A DNA stretch of 64,000 bases from Lutimaribacter degradans (GCF_023703375.1 NZ_JAMQGO010000001.1:1-64000), one strand, 5' to 3'; positions 8,610-17,733 are shown, numbered from the stretch's first letter. Notes: a model not told the origin generated them from the letters alone. Numbers and translations: made by a program.

Positions 8610-10382
8610 TTACAGCGGCCAGAACACAAGGATCAGCGGCACTGAAACCGCGATCACCAGGATTTCGAGCGGCAGGCCCATGCGCCAGTAATCGCCAAAG
8701 CGATAGCCGCCCGGGCCCAGGACCAGCGTGTTGTTCTTGTGCCCGATCGGCGTCAGGAACGCCGATGAGGCGGCGACGGCCACAGCCATCAGGAACGGGT
8801 CGGGCGACATGTCCAGGCTATGGGCCATCTGGATGCCCACGGGGGCTGCCACGATGGCCGTGGCGGTGTTGTTCAGCACGTCCGACAGGGTCATCGTTAC
8901 GACCATCAGCACGACCAGTATCGCCCAAGCGGGCCATCCCTCGGTCAGGCTGACCAGATTATTGGCCAGAAGGGCGGTGCCGCCCGCGTCTTCGAGCGCC
9001 GCGCCTAGCGGGATCATCGAGCCCAGCAACACGATAACCGGCCATTCGATGCTGTCGTAAAGCTCGGACAGCGGCACGATGCGCAACAGCGCGTAGGCCA
9101 CGACCACGATTCCCAGTGCGACGGGCAAGTATATCAGGCCGAAACTGGCCAGCGCGACGGCCACGGCGAACAGGCCGATCGCGGCCCAGGTCTTGCTGTC
9201 TTCGGTGACGGCCAGGCCGCGATTGGCCAGGGGCAGGCAACCCAGCCAGTTGACCACCTCGGTGCTGCGGTCGCGCGGGGCCAGCACAAGCAGGATATCG
9301 CCCTGTTTCACGGTGGTCTTGCGCACCTGCTTGGTGATCCGCTTGCCTTGGCGCGAGATGCCCAGCAGCACCGAGCGCTGCCGCCAGGCCAGGCCGATGG
9401 ATTGCGCCGATTTGCCCACGATGCGCGCATCGGCTGGCACAACCAGTTCCAGCAGGTCGACCCCGTCGCCCTCGGCCCGCAGTTGTTCTTCGCGGGTCTT
9501 GTCGGAAAAGGCCAGGTTCATGGCCGTGCGAAACTCGTCCAGCGCCTCGGGCGCGGCCTCGATCACCAGCGCGTCCTCGGCGCGAATGGTGGCGTTACGG
9601 GCACTACCGTAAAGCCGCTCACCTCCGCGTGCCAGCCCGATGATTGCGACATCGGCCTTTTCGGCATCGGTCAGGAGCTCGGCCACGCGGTGCCCGATCA
9701 GCTCCGAATCCTCGGGCACCGTCAACTCGGCGATATAGGCGGCGAAATCGCGCGCTTCGGCCATGGCATCGTCGCGGTGGGGGATCAGCCGCCAGCCGAT
9801 GGTTGCCACGAAAATCAGCCCGACGATGGCGGTTAGCCCGCCCACGGGGGCGAAATCAAACATCTTGAACGGTTCGCCCAGGCTATCACCGCGGATAGAG
9901 GCGATGATGATGTTGGGCGGTGTGCCAATGAGCGTCGCCATGCCGCCCAGGATGGTGGCAAAACTGAGCGGCATCAGTGACAGCGACGGGCTGCGCCCGG
10001 CCTTTCGCGCGGTCTGGATGTCAACGGGCATCAGCAACGCCAGTGCCGCCACGTTGTTCATGAAGGCCGACAACACGCCGCCCACGCCGCCCATCAGCGT
10101 GATGTGATGACCAAGCGAGCGGCTGCTGTCGATGACCGTGCGCGTGATCAATCCCACCGCGCCCGAGCGCATCAACCCCGTTGAAACGATCAGCACAAGC
10201 GCCACGACCAGCGTGGCTGGGTGGCCGAAGCCGGCAAATGCGTCTTTTGAGGGCACCACGCCCAGCACGACGCCGATCAGCAACGCTGAAAATGCAACTA
10301 TATCATAGCGAAAGCGCCCCCATAGAAGCATCGCAAAGACACTGGCAAACAGGGCAAACAGGATGATCTGATCTTGCGTCAT
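8610..10382 (-). CDS. SLC13/DASS-type permease with TrkA-C domains, linked to bchEJ
   Basis: This 590-residue membrane protein has the same layout as its convergent neighbour: N-terminal helices with FMNNVAALALLMP and IGTPPNIII, two TrkA-C domains at about 205-370, and a C-terminal half with LNNTATAIV and TPIGHKNNTLV. It is probably a sodium-coupled anion permease of unknown substrate. Its ATG lies only 9 bases after the bchJ stop on the same strand, so it is very likely cotranscribed with bchE-bchJ and shares their oxygen-regulated promoter. That link to pigment genes is the notable feature. Confidence 0.85.
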   Translation of the reverse strand: MTQDQIILFALFASVFAMLLWGRFRYDIVAFSALLIGVVLGVVPSKDAFAGFGHPATLVVALVLIVSTGLMRSGAVGLITRTVIDSSRSLGHHITLMGGVGGVLSAFMNNVAALALLMPVDIQTARKAGRSPSLSLMPLSFATILGGMATLIGTPPNIIIASIRGDSLGEPFKMFDFAPVGGLTAIVGLIFVATIGWRLIPHRDDAMAEARDFAAYIAELTVPEDSELIGHRVAELLTDAEKADVAIIGLARGGERLYGSARNATIRAEDALVIEAAPEALDEFRTAMNLAFSDKTREEQLRAEGDGVDLLELVVPADARIVGKSAQSIGLAWRQRSVLLGISRQGKRITKQVRKTTVKQGDILLVLAPRDRSTEVVNWLGCLPLANRGLAVTEDSKTWAAIGLFAVAVALASFGLIYLPVALGIVVVAYALLRIVPLSELYDSIEWPVIVLLGSMIPLGAALEDAGGTALLANNLVSLTEGWPAWAILVVLMVVTMTLSDVLNNTATAIVAAPVGIQMAHSLDMSPDPFLMAVAVAASSAFLTPIGHKNNTLVLGPGGYRFGDYWRMGLPLEILVIAVSVPLILVFWPL

Positions 10383-10391
10383 GACGCAGGT

Positions 10392-11048
10392 TTAGACCGT
10401 TTGTTCCTGCCCGTCACGCAGAGTATGCAGCGATTTCCTGCCGGTTGGGTGCCGGCGCCAGCGCAGCTCGAACCGGCAGGCCGCGTGACCCATCGCGCAG
10501 CATGTCACCTCGCGGACGCGGGCCCGGTGATGAACAAGGGCGGTAAACAACCGCTCGAACACGGCCGCGTGCCAGTCACATACGGGCCGGGGCCGGATTT
10601 CGCCGCGGACCACGGGGTTGGCGGTGATGTCGAAAACGGTGGGATGCCCGGGCCGGGCGGTCAGGTGCCCGGTGCCGCAGAATGTCCAGGCATGGGCCGT
10701 GATCGCACGGGTCAACACCCGCGCCGCCAAGGGCGCGGGCAGGGTGCGCAGCAGCCTGCGCGCCGAGGCGGGTATGCGGTTGTCCAGGAGGTAATCGCCC
10801 GTGGCCAGCCCCGCCGCCCGCGCCATCGCGCGCGCATGTTCGGGGTGGCGCAGGCGCATGTCCTGGTGGATGGCGGCCACCAGCGCCTCGTCGATCATGA
10901 CGCGGCCGTCGGGCACTTCCATCAGACCATGCGCGGCAAAAAGGGCATGGCGTGCGTCCACGCCCACGTCGCGATCAAGCACGGGGGCCAGTTGCATCAG
11001 TGCGTTGGGGCCGATCCGGCCCCCGGACAGGCCAGAGTGATCAAGCAT
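10392..11048 (-). CDS. bchJ: BchJ, V4R-domain bacteriochlorophyll biosynthesis protein
   Basis: The 218-residue protein has the V4R-type fold typical of BchJ, with the C-terminal [17 protein letters not shown] and [12 protein letters not shown] segments. BchJ was first called the 4-vinyl reductase; later work indicates an accessory role in delivering Mg-protoporphyrin intermediates. The ATG at 11048 overlaps the end of bchE by 8 bases (ATGCTTGA), so translation is probably coupled. Placement right after bchE matches the order in Rhodobacter photosynthesis clusters. No other bch, crt or puf gene is in the window, so this pair sits apart from, or at the edge of, the main cluster. Confidence 0.85.
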   Translation of the reverse strand: MLDHSGLSGGRIGPNALMQLAPVLDRDVGVDARHALFAAHGLMEVPDGRVMIDEALVAAIHQDMRLRHPEHARAMARAAGLATGDYLLDNRIPASARRLLRTLPAPLAARVLTRAITAHAWTFCGTGHLTARPGHPTVFDITANPVVRGEIRPRPVCDWHAAVFERLFTALVHHRARVREVTCCAMGHAACRFELRWRRHPTGRKSLHTLRDGQEQTV

Positions 11049-12702
11049 CCACCTGTTCCGTGCTGCGACCGCCGGCCACCGCCTTGGCGGCATCTTCGGG
11101 TATTTTCAGGGCGTTGCGTTCCTCGGCTCGGGCCTTGCCTTGTGCGCGCAGCGCCTCGCGCCGTTCGGCGGCACGGGCCGCGCGATCGGCGGCGGCTTCC
11201 CAGTCTTCCATCTGTGCGTCGGCGATGGTGCGGGTTTCGTCAAAGTGGAAATCCACCTTGCCCTTTGTCTGCGGCCCCCAGTATCCGGCCTTGCCCAGGT
11301 CGTAGAAGGTGCGCCCGACACCGGCCTTCAGGAATGCCTTAAGGCAGCCAAGCAGGTACCGGCGGCGATAGCCGGTGCCGCGCCATGGATAGTGGAACAA
11401 CGCCTTTCGCATGTAGAACCGGCGATAGTTCTTCATCACGCCGTCCAGCAGCTCACCCCGGGTCAGGGCTTCGGGCTTCATGATGGGGGTTACGAAGTTG
11501 TATTTCGAGAAATCGAAAACCTCGACCTGGTCCTTCAATTCCTGGAAAAGCGGGGTAAAGGGCCAGGGCGTGTACATCGACCAGTTGGCAAGGTCGGGCT
11601 GCCAGTCCCAGGCCATCTGGAATGTCTCTTCCAAGGTTTCGGCGGTCTCGTTGTCCAGGCCCACGATGAACTGCGCCTCGGTAAAGATGTCGGCCTCGCG
11701 CAGAAGGCGTATCGCCTCCTTGTTTTCCTCGACCTTGGTTTCCTTGTTGAACAGGTCCAGCTTGAGCTGTGCTGCGGCCTCGGTCCCGAGGCTGACATGT
11801 ACGAGCCCGGCCTTGCGGTAGAATTTCAGCAGATCGCGATCTCGGTAAATGTCGGTTACACGGGTGTTTATGCCCCATTGTACCCTGTCGGGCAGGCCGC
11901 GCTTGATAAGTTCTTCGCAGAACTGCACGAATTTCTTCTTGTTGATGGTGGGTTCCTCGTCGGCGAGGATGAAGAAGCCGACGCCGTGGTTGTTCACCAG
12001 GTCCTCGATCTCGTCCACCACCTTGATGGGGTCGCGCACGCGGTAGTCGCGCCAGAATTTCCACTGGGAACAGAATGAACAGGTGAACGGGCAGCCGCGC
12101 GCCATGTTGGGGATGGCCACCTTCTTGTTCAACGGGATGTAGATGTACTTGTCCCACTCCAGAAGCGACCAGTCCGGGTTTATGGCGTCAAGATCCTTGA
12201 CGGTAGGGGCGGCCTGGGTGGCCACGATCTGATCGCCTTCGGTATAGGCCAGCCCCTTGATTTTATTGCGGCCCTCGGGCCAGCGGCCCTGGTCGATGGC
12301 CGTTATGAGGTTGGTAAAGATCTCTTCGCCCTCGCCACGCACGATCACGTCGATCCAGGGCGCTTCGGACAGTACCTGCTTGTACATGAAGGTGGCATGC
12401 ACCCCGCCCAGCACGCGCAGCGCGCCCGGCACCACTTGCGCCGCGATTTTCAAAACGTCCTCGGCCTTGTAGATCGAGGGCGTGATCGCGGTGACGCCAA
12501 CCACGTCAGGTTCCAGTTCGGACAGCCTGCGGGCCAGTTCGTCGTCTTCCATGTGGTTGGTCATGGCATCCAGAAAAGTGACATCGCAATAGCCGGCATC
12601 GCGCAGATGCCCGGCCAGGTAGGCCACCCAGGCCGGTGGCCAGTTCCCCGCGATCTCGGCGCCGCCGGAGTGATAATTGGGATGAACAAGAACGATACGC
12701 AT
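11041..12702 (-). CDS. bchE: BchE, anaerobic Mg-protoporphyrin IX monomethyl ester cyclase
   Basis: BchE forms the fifth (E) ring of bacteriochlorophyll without oxygen, using water, a radical-SAM [4Fe-4S] cluster and a cobalamin. The 553-residue sequence has the N-terminal B12-binding region and the radical-SAM motif C204-PFT-C208-SF-C211. The C-terminal tail is rich in Ala, Arg and Glu. It heads a minus-strand unit bchE-bchJ-permease. Its promoter region holds two PpsR-like sites and an FnrL-like box (see 12721-12772), fitting repression by oxygen and activation under anaerobiosis. No aerobic cyclase gene (acsF) is in this window. Confidence 0.95.
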   Translation of the reverse strand: MRIVLVHPNYHSGGAEIAGNWPPAWVAYLAGHLRDAGYCDVTFLDAMTNHMEDDELARRLSELEPDVVGVTAITPSIYKAEDVLKIAAQVVPGALRVLGGVHATFMYKQVLSEAPWIDVIVRGEGEEIFTNLITAIDQGRWPEGRNKIKGLAYTEGDQIVATQAAPTVKDLDAINPDWSLLEWDKYIYIPLNKKVAIPNMARGCPFTCSFCSQWKFWRDYRVRDPIKVVDEIEDLVNNHGVGFFILADEEPTINKKKFVQFCEELIKRGLPDRVQWGINTRVTDIYRDRDLLKFYRKAGLVHVSLGTEAAAQLKLDLFNKETKVEENKEAIRLLREADIFTEAQFIVGLDNETAETLEETFQMAWDWQPDLANWSMYTPWPFTPLFQELKDQVEVFDFSKYNFVTPIMKPEALTRGELLDGVMKNYRRFYMRKALFHYPWRGTGYRRRYLLGCLKAFLKAGVGRTFYDLGKAGYWGPQTKGKVDFHFDETRTIADAQMEDWEAAADRAARAAERREALRAQGKARAEERNALKIPEDAAKAVAGGRSTEQVDA

Positions 12703-12720
12703 GGCAGAGATTCCCTTCTG

Positions 12721-12764
12721 TGTCCTGCCAACCTAACATTGGAAAGTGTCAACCCAACTTGACA
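12721..12764 (-). promoter_or_regulatory. Tandem PpsR/CrtJ-type sites upstream of bchE
   Basis: Two copies of TGT-N12-ACA occur at 12721-12738 and 12747-12764, separated by 8 bases. This spacing matches the cooperative paired CrtJ/PpsR operators known from Rhodobacter bch and crt promoters. A TTGACA hexamer on the minus strand overlaps the second site and could be the -35 element. They lie 19-62 bases upstream of the bchE ATG. Confidence 0.8.
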
Positions 12765-12772
12765 TACATCAA
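12759..12772 (-). promoter_or_regulatory. FnrL-type box upstream of bchE
   Basis: TTGAC-ATAC-ATCAA matches the FNR consensus TTGAT-N4-ATCAA at 9 of 10 fixed positions. Its centre is about 63 bases upstream of the bchE ATG and it overlaps the second PpsR-like site by 6 bases. An activator at -41.5 would place the transcript start near 12724. Confidence 0.7.
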
Positions 12773-12858
12773 ATCCCGGCCATGTGCCTGGGGGGATTGA
12801 ACCCCGGCCGGCCTTTCGCCTATAGACACGTGCGCAGGAATTTCCCGGAGATTGCATC

Positions 12859-13599
12859 ATGGCAGGCCATTCGAAATGGGCGAACATCCAGCACCGCAAA
12901 GGGCGTCAGGACGCCGTGCGGGCCAAGCTGTTTTCCAAGCTCAGCAAGGAAATCACCATCGCCGCCAAGATGGGCGACCCCGACCCGGACAAGAACCCGC
13001 GCCTGCGCCTTGCTGTGAAAGAGGCCAAGGCGCAATCCATGCCCAAGGACAACATCGAACGCGCGATCAAGAAATCTGTCGCCGGGGAAGGCGATGAATA
13101 CGAGGAAATCCGCTACGAGGGCTATGGCCCGAACGGCGTCGCGGTGATCGTCGAGGCGATGACCGACAATCGCAACCGCACCGCATCGAACGTGCGGTCG
13201 ACCTTTTCCAAAAACGGCGGCAACCTGGGCGAGACGGGCAGCGTTGCCTTCATGTTCGAACGCAAGGGTGAGGTGGTCTATCCCGCCGCAGTGGGGGATG
13301 CCGACACGGTCATGATGGCCGCGATCGAGGCGGGCGCGGAAGACGTGGAAAGCAGCGAGGACGGCCACGTGATCTGGTGCGCGGATACCGACCTGAACGA
13401 CGTGTCCAACGCGTTGGAGGCCGAGCTGGGCGAAAGTGAATCGACCAAGCTTGTCTGGAAGCCTACGACCACGACCGAGCTGGACCTTGAAGGCATGCAG
13501 AAATTGATGAAATTGATCGACGCGTTGGAAGATGACGATGACGTGCAACGCGTCACCACCAATTTCGAGGCCAGCGACGAGGTCATGGCCCAACTGTAA
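12859..13599 (+). CDS. yebC: YebC/PmpR-type protein (DUF28)
   Basis: The 246-residue product begins [19 protein letters not shown], the hallmark of the YebC family, and continues with the expected [21 protein letters not shown] segment split over conserved helices. The family includes DNA-binding regulators (PmpR type) and, as shown recently for some members, factors that relieve ribosome stalling at polyproline. It is divergent from bchE and ends before a clear terminator. Which of the two roles applies cannot be read from sequence. Confidence 0.92.
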   Translation: MAGHSKWANIQHRKGRQDAVRAKLFSKLSKEITIAAKMGDPDPDKNPRLRLAVKEAKAQSMPKDNIERAIKKSVAGEGDEYEEIRYEGYGPNGVAVIVEAMTDNRNRTASNVRSTFSKNGGNLGETGSVAFMFERKGEVVYPAAVGDADTVMMAAIEAGAEDVESSEDGHVIWCADTDLNDVSNALEAELGESESTKLVWKPTTTTELDLEGMQKLMKLIDALEDDDDVQRVTTNFEASDEVMAQL

Positions 13600-13623
13600 C
13601 GCGCCAGACCAGAAAATTTATTG

Positions 13624-13650
13624 CAGCGCCGTGGTTTGCGGCGCTGTTTT
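13624..13650 (+). terminator. Rho-independent terminator after yebC
   Basis: CAGCGCCG at 13624-13631 pairs perfectly with CGGCGCTG at 13639-13646 across a 7-base loop, followed by TTTTC. Confidence 0.8.
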
Positions 13651-13709
13651 CATGTCTGCTGACCGGGTTTGCGCGGGCTGTGATTTTGCCGGAAAAATCC
13701 GCGGATTTA

Positions 13710-13934
13710 CGCTGTTTTCCGATTTTTGAAATTTTATATGATTTTCAGCGCCTTGCCGGCCATGCCTTGAGTCACTTCTGAGGTCGAACGCGCGTCGCGC
13801 CGTGGGTCTTTCGGTTATAGGACAGCGGCAAAGGGCAATGGACGCTTGAAGAAAGCAGATAGATATTCCCTGTTTATCCACAGAAAAATCAGAATTTTGT
13901 TGTCCTATTACGTTTCACGGGCATGTTATCCACA
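13710..13934. other. AT-rich intergenic stretch with two perfect DnaA boxes
   Basis: TTATCCACA occurs at 13874-13882 and again, same orientation, at 13926-13934. An AT-rich run lies upstream (about 13719-13752). No coding frame is convincing here. Two boxes are too few to call an origin; a DnaA-regulated site, a DnaA-titrating locus or chance are also possible. A further single box lies at 56466-56474. Confidence 0.55.
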
Positions 13935-14124
13935 TAAAGTGGTCACATCACCATTTCAGGCGTCAGTTGCCGTGCCGCGACCCTTTCGTTGAATTGCAGC
14001 ATCTGCGCGGGCCAAGGTCTGCGCGGTCATGCCCCTGGTGAAGCACCGGGTATCAGAACCGGGGGCGAAAGTGGCGGTGTAACGCAGATCGTCCGACGGG
14101 TGGGGGATACAGCCCTGAACCGCA

Positions 14125-14205
14125 CGCCTGCAGCCCGAACGAGCCAAGAGACTGCACCGAGGCGAGCGCGGCCAGTTGTGCGGGGTCCAGATGCGGCGGT
14201 GAAAA
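14125..14205 (-). pseudogene. Relic of an argP/lysG-type LysR regulator (N-terminal fragment)
   Basis: On the minus strand, 27 codons read FSPPHLDPAQLAALASV then QSLGSFGLQA, which matches the start of ArgP/LysG LysR-family regulators (typical LDPAQLAALAxVxxxGSF). After this the frame loses all similarity and soon meets a stop; no helix-turn-helix completion or effector domain is found. The fragment lies immediately upstream of and divergent from lysE, the standard position of the lysG/argP gene. It is therefore read as a decayed regulator gene. The rest of 13936-14124 shows no recognisable coding content. Confidence 0.65.
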
Positions 14206-14288
14206 TTGATCGGATGAAAACAGATTGTCTAGCCTGAACGCGAACCGGGTGGTACGCGACGCCGGTCAACAGATCGAAAGGGGCAGGC

Positions 14289-14882
14289 ATGCAATCGGCC
14301 ATCGCGGGGTTTTCACTGGGGTTTTCGCTGATCCTGGCCATCGGGGCGCAGAACGCCTTTGTATTGCGGCAGGGGCTGCGGCGGGCGCATGTGCTGCCCA
14401 TCGTGCTGACCTGTGCCTTGTCTGATGCGGTTCTGATCGTCCTTGGCGTGGCGGGCTTTGGCGCGTTGGCCTTGGCACTGCCTTGGCTGGAGCCGGTGAT
14501 GCGGTACGGTGGCGCGGCTTTCCTGGGCGTTTACGGAGCGCGGGCCTTTCTGGCGGCATGGCGCGGCGGCGAGGCCCTGGAGGCAGGGCAGGATGCCGGC
14601 AGCCTGCGTGCGGCATTGCTGACCTGCCTGGCGCTGACATGGCTGAACCCGCATGTCTACCTTGATACCGTTGTTCTCTTGGGCACGATCTCGGCGCAAT
14701 ATAGCGCGCGGCCATTCGCCCTGGGCGCGGTGGCGGCCAGTTTCACCTTTTTCTTTTCGCTTGGATACGGCGCGCGCCTGCTGGCGCCGTTTTTCGCGCA
14801 GCCCCGCGCGTGGCGCGCGCTGGACGTGATCGTGGGCCTGGTGATGTGGGCCATCGCGGCCAAGCTGCTGCTGGGCGCGTGA
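14289..14882 (+). CDS. LysE/ArgO-type amino acid exporter
   Basis: The 197-residue membrane protein has about six helices and the family start FSLGFSLILAIGAQNAFVLRQG, here split around the conserved GAQNAF motif, plus LTWLNPHVYLDT in the middle. LysE and ArgO export lysine and arginine and are usually activated by the LysR protein LysG/ArgP encoded divergently. Here only a relic of that regulator remains (14125-14205), so expression control has probably changed. Substrate (Lys, Arg or both) is inferred from the family. Confidence 0.88.
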   Translation: MQSAIAGFSLGFSLILAIGAQNAFVLRQGLRRAHVLPIVLTCALSDAVLIVLGVAGFGALALALPWLEPVMRYGGAAFLGVYGARAFLAAWRGGEALEAGQDAGSLRAALLTCLALTWLNPHVYLDTVVLLGTISAQYSARPFALGAVAASFTFFFSLGYGARLLAPFFAQPRAWRALDVIVGLVMWAIAAKLLLGA

Positions 14883-14893
14883 CCCCACTTGCA

Positions 14894-14907
14894 GTTAACT
14901 CGTTAAC
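14894..14907. promoter_or_regulatory. GTTAAC-TC-GTTAAC dyad before the DMT gene
   Basis: Two palindromic GTTAAC hexamers are spaced by two bases, 17 bases before the next start codon. It could be an operator; no regulator is known for it. Confidence 0.25.
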
Positions 14908-14923
14908 GTGAATTCATGGCGCC

Positions 14924-15832
14924 ATGAAAAACGCGGAAGCAGCAAACCGGCCCGTGATGGGCGTGTTCTGGATGGTGGTGACGGGTATTCTGTTCGTCTG
15001 TGTCACCGCCCTTGTGAAATACCTGGGCACCGATATTCCTTCGCCGCAAGCGGCCTTTATCCGCTATGCGCTGGGGCTGGTTTTCGTCCTGCCCATGATC
15101 CGGCCGATTCTGAACGCGCGGCTGACGCAGCGGCAATGGGGCCTGTTCACCCTGCGGGGGCTGGCGCATGCGGCCGGCGTTTCGATGTGGTTCTTTGCCA
15201 TGGCGCGTATCCCGATCGCCGATGTCACTGCGATGAATTACCTGGCGCCCATTTATGTCACGATTGGCGCGGCGCTGTTTCTGGGGGAACGGCTGGCCAA
15301 GCGCCGGGTGATCGCGGTGATCGTGGCGCTGCTGGGGGCCCTGATCATCCTGCGCCCCGGGTTTCGCGAAGTGGGCGCCGGACATCTGGCGATGCTGCTG
15401 GCGGCCATCGTGTTCGGGGCCTCTTACCTTTTGGCCAAGGTGCTGACGGACGAGGTTGATGCCATAGTCGTGGTGGGAATGCTCTCGATCTGGGTGACGG
15501 TCGGGCTGGCACCGATGGCCGCAAGCGTCTGGGTGCCGACTGATCTTGAAACCGTGATGGTGCTGTTCGGCGTGGCGATACTGGCGACGGGAGGGCATTA
15601 CACGATGACACTGGCCTTTGGCTGTGCGCCGCTGACCGTGACACAGCCGGTGACGTTCTTGCAACTGGTCTGGGCTGTGGCCGTGGGCGCGCTGTTTTTC
15701 GGCGAGGCGGTGGACCCTTGGGTTATCATGGGCGGGCTGGTCATCATCGGGTCGGTCAGTTTCATCACCTGGCGCGAGGCCGTGCTGAAGCGCCGCGCGG
15801 TTACGCCCGCCGCTCCTGCAACCAAGCTGTGA
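14924..15832 (+). CDS. EamA/DMT-family transporter
   Basis: A 302-residue inner-membrane protein with ten predicted helices arranged as two EamA repeats (about residues 10-145 and 155-290). The repeat signatures SPQAAFIRYALG and FGASYLLAKVL are visible. Such proteins export amino acids, metabolites or S-adenosylmethionine; the substrate is not predictable. It starts 41 bases after lysE on the same strand and may be cotranscribed. It converges on choV with a 48-base gap. Confidence 0.85.
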   Translation: MKNAEAANRPVMGVFWMVVTGILFVCVTALVKYLGTDIPSPQAAFIRYALGLVFVLPMIRPILNARLTQRQWGLFTLRGLAHAAGVSMWFFAMARIPIADVTAMNYLAPIYVTIGAALFLGERLAKRRVIAVIVALLGALIILRPGFREVGAGHLAMLLAAIVFGASYLLAKVLTDEVDAIVVVGMLSIWVTVGLAPMAASVWVPTDLETVMVLFGVAILATGGHYTMTLAFGCAPLTVTQPVTFLQLVWAVAVGALFFGEAVDPWVIMGGLVIIGSVSFITWREAVLKRRAVTPAAPATKL

Positions 15833-15880
15833 TCGGGGCATTGGCCGGATCCAGAGGCGCGCTGCCACGCAAGCCGCGCC

Positions 15881-16903
15881 CTACGGGGTGCGCGGATCGA
15901 GCAGTTTTTCGATGATCCGGGCCGGGGTGATTTGCCCCACCAGTTGGTCGTCGCGCGTGATGCCGATGACGTCGTTGGCTGTCACGGCCTGCATGACCTG
16001 CTGGATTGTCGCTTCCGCAGGCAGGGTTATTTCCGGTGTGCCCTGCGCCGTTGTCATGATGTCGCCCGCGCACAGTACGCCCAGCGGGTTCATATGGGCC
16101 ACGAAATCGGCCACGTAGGGGCTGGCCGGGTTGGTAAAGATGTCCTGCGGGGTGCCGCATTGCACGATGCGCCCGCCCTCCATGATGGCGATGCGATTTC
16201 CGATCTTGAACGCCTCGTCCAGGTCGTGGCTGACGAAGATGATTGTGCGGCGGCGTTTTTGTTGCAGCTCCAGCAACTCGTCCTGCAGCCGGGTGCGGAT
16301 GAGCGGATCAAGCGCGGAAAAGGGTTCATCCATCAGCAGGATCGGCGCGCGGGTGGCAAAGGCGCGGGCCAGCCCGACACGCTGTTGCATCCCGCCCGAC
16401 AGCTCGCTTACCTTGTGATCGGCCCAGTCGGACAGGCCCACCAGCGCCAGTTCTTCATCGATGCGGGCCTGCCGGGCGGCGCGGTCCATGCCTGCCAGTT
16501 CCAGTCCCAACCCGACGTTCTCGCGCACGCTGCGCCAGGGCAGCAGGCCGAATTGCTGGAACACCATCGAAACGGTGCGTTGGCGCAAACCGCGTAGGGT
16601 GGCGGCATTGGCGGTCGTGACGTTGACGGGGCCCGTGTCGGTGGTAATTTCCACATTGCCGCGCGCCACGGGGTTGAGCGCGTTGACCGCCCGCAAGAGC
16701 GTGGATTTGCCCGAGCCCGACAGGCCCATCAGCACCAGGATCTCGCCCTCGGCCACGTCGAGCGAGCAATCATGGACCCCAAGAACCTGCCCGGTGGCAC
16801 GCTGCACCTCTTCGCGGCTTTGGCCCTGGTCCATCAGGGGCAGGGCAGTCGCAGGCTTGTCGCCAAAGACGATCGATACGTTTTGAAAGGATACGGCGCT
16901 CAT
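15881..16903 (-). CDS. choV: Choline ABC transporter ATPase ChoV
   Basis: A 340-residue ABC ATPase of the ProV/OpuAA type. It shows Walker A GLSGSGKSTLL, the Q-loop in VFQQFGLLPWR, the signature LSGGMQQRVGLARA, Walker B ILLMDEPFSALD and the switch His in SHDLDEA, then a C-terminal CBS-like region (about 275-340). It energises uptake of choline through ChoW. The ATG at 16903 overlaps the choW stop by four bases (ATGA). It forms a choX-choW-choV unit divergent from the betaine synthesis operon, which supports choline rather than proline betaine as substrate. Confidence 0.92.
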   Translation of the reverse strand: MSAVSFQNVSIVFGDKPATALPLMDQGQSREEVQRATGQVLGVHDCSLDVAEGEILVLMGLSGSGKSTLLRAVNALNPVARGNVEITTDTGPVNVTTANAATLRGLRQRTVSMVFQQFGLLPWRSVRENVGLGLELAGMDRAARQARIDEELALVGLSDWADHKVSELSGGMQQRVGLARAFATRAPILLMDEPFSALDPLIRTRLQDELLELQQKRRRTIIFVSHDLDEAFKIGNRIAIMEGGRIVQCGTPQDIFTNPASPYVADFVAHMNPLGVLCAGDIMTTAQGTPEITLPAEATIQQVMQAVTANDVIGITRDDQLVGQITPARIIEKLLDPRTP

Positions 16904-17733
16904 TTGCGATCGAGCCTCAGCAGACGGTCCAGAATTATGGCGAGCACGACAATGACGAAGCCAGACTCGAAGCCAAGCGACGTGTTCACCTGGTTGAGGG
17001 CGCGAACCACCGGAACGCCCAGCCCGTCGGCGCCGACCAGCGCGGCGATCACCACCATCGACAGCGATAGCATGATGGTCTGGTTCAGACCCGCCATGAT
17101 CTGGGGCAGGGCGTAGGGCAGTTCGACCTTCCAAAGGGTCTGGCGTGGTGTGGCGCCGAAGGCCTGCGCTGCCTCGAGCAGCGGCTTTGGCGTGCCGGTG
17201 ATGCCCAGATGCGTCAGTCGGATCGGCGCGGGCAGAACGAATATCACGGTCGCGATCAGCCCCGGAACCATGCCGATGCCGAAAAAGACGATCGCCGGGA
17301 TCAGGTAGACGAAGGCCGGCAATGTCTGCATCAGGTCAAGCACGGGGCGCATCGCGGCATAAAGGCGGGGGCGGTGTGCGGCGGCGATGCCGATTGGCAC
17401 GCCCACCCCCATACAGACCACGCAGGCCGACAGCACAAGCGTCAGGCTTTCGGTGGTCTCTTCCCAGTAGTCCTGGTTGACGATGAAAAGAAATCCAACC
17501 GCCACCAGGACCGGCATTTGCCAGCGCCGGTGCAGCGCGAATGACAACACCGCCAGAACGCCGATGACGATCAGCGGATGCGGTGTTTGCAGCACCCACA
17601 AGATCGCGTCGATCAGCGCCTCGAGCGAGTCGGAAAGCGCGTCGAAGGCGAAGGTGAAATTGCGTTGGAGCCAGTCAAATACCGCCGCGGCCCAATCGCC
17701 CACGGGGATTTTTCTGTCGGTCAGCCAGTTCAT
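16900..17733 (-). CDS. choW: Choline ABC transporter permease ChoW
   Basis: A 277-residue permease of the ProW/OpuAB type, with a hydrophilic N-terminus, then six or seven helices. The EAA-type loop that contacts the ATPase is visible as EAAQAFGATPRQTLWKVELP. Membrane location is the cytoplasmic membrane. It is translationally coupled to choV and separated from choX by 235 bases carrying a strong hairpin, which probably lowers permease expression relative to the binding protein. Confidence 0.92.
   Translation of the reverse strand: MNWLTDRKIPVGDWAAAVFDWLQRNFTFAFDALSDSLEALIDAILWVLQTPHPLIVIGVLAVLSFALHRRWQMPVLVAVGFLFIVNQDYWEETTESLTLVLSACVVCMGVGVPIGIAAAHRPRLYAAMRPVLDLMQTLPAFVYLIPAIVFFGIGMVPGLIATVIFVLPAPIRLTHLGITGTPKPLLEAAQAFGATPRQTLWKVELPYALPQIMAGLNQTIMLSLSMVVIAALVGADGLGVPVVRALNQVNTSLGFESGFVIVVLAIILDRLLRLDRK

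Noticed and set aside
11095..11115. Another copy of the dispersed repeat
   Set aside because: The short match CGGGTATTTTC lies within bchE coding sequence and lacks the GCAAGAGGAAG part. A similar partial match at about 38860 is also too short to call.
13600..14288. Chromosomal origin of replication
   Set aside because: Only two DnaA boxes, no cluster, no typical origin neighbour genes, and another lone box at 56466; reported only as a DnaA-box locus.
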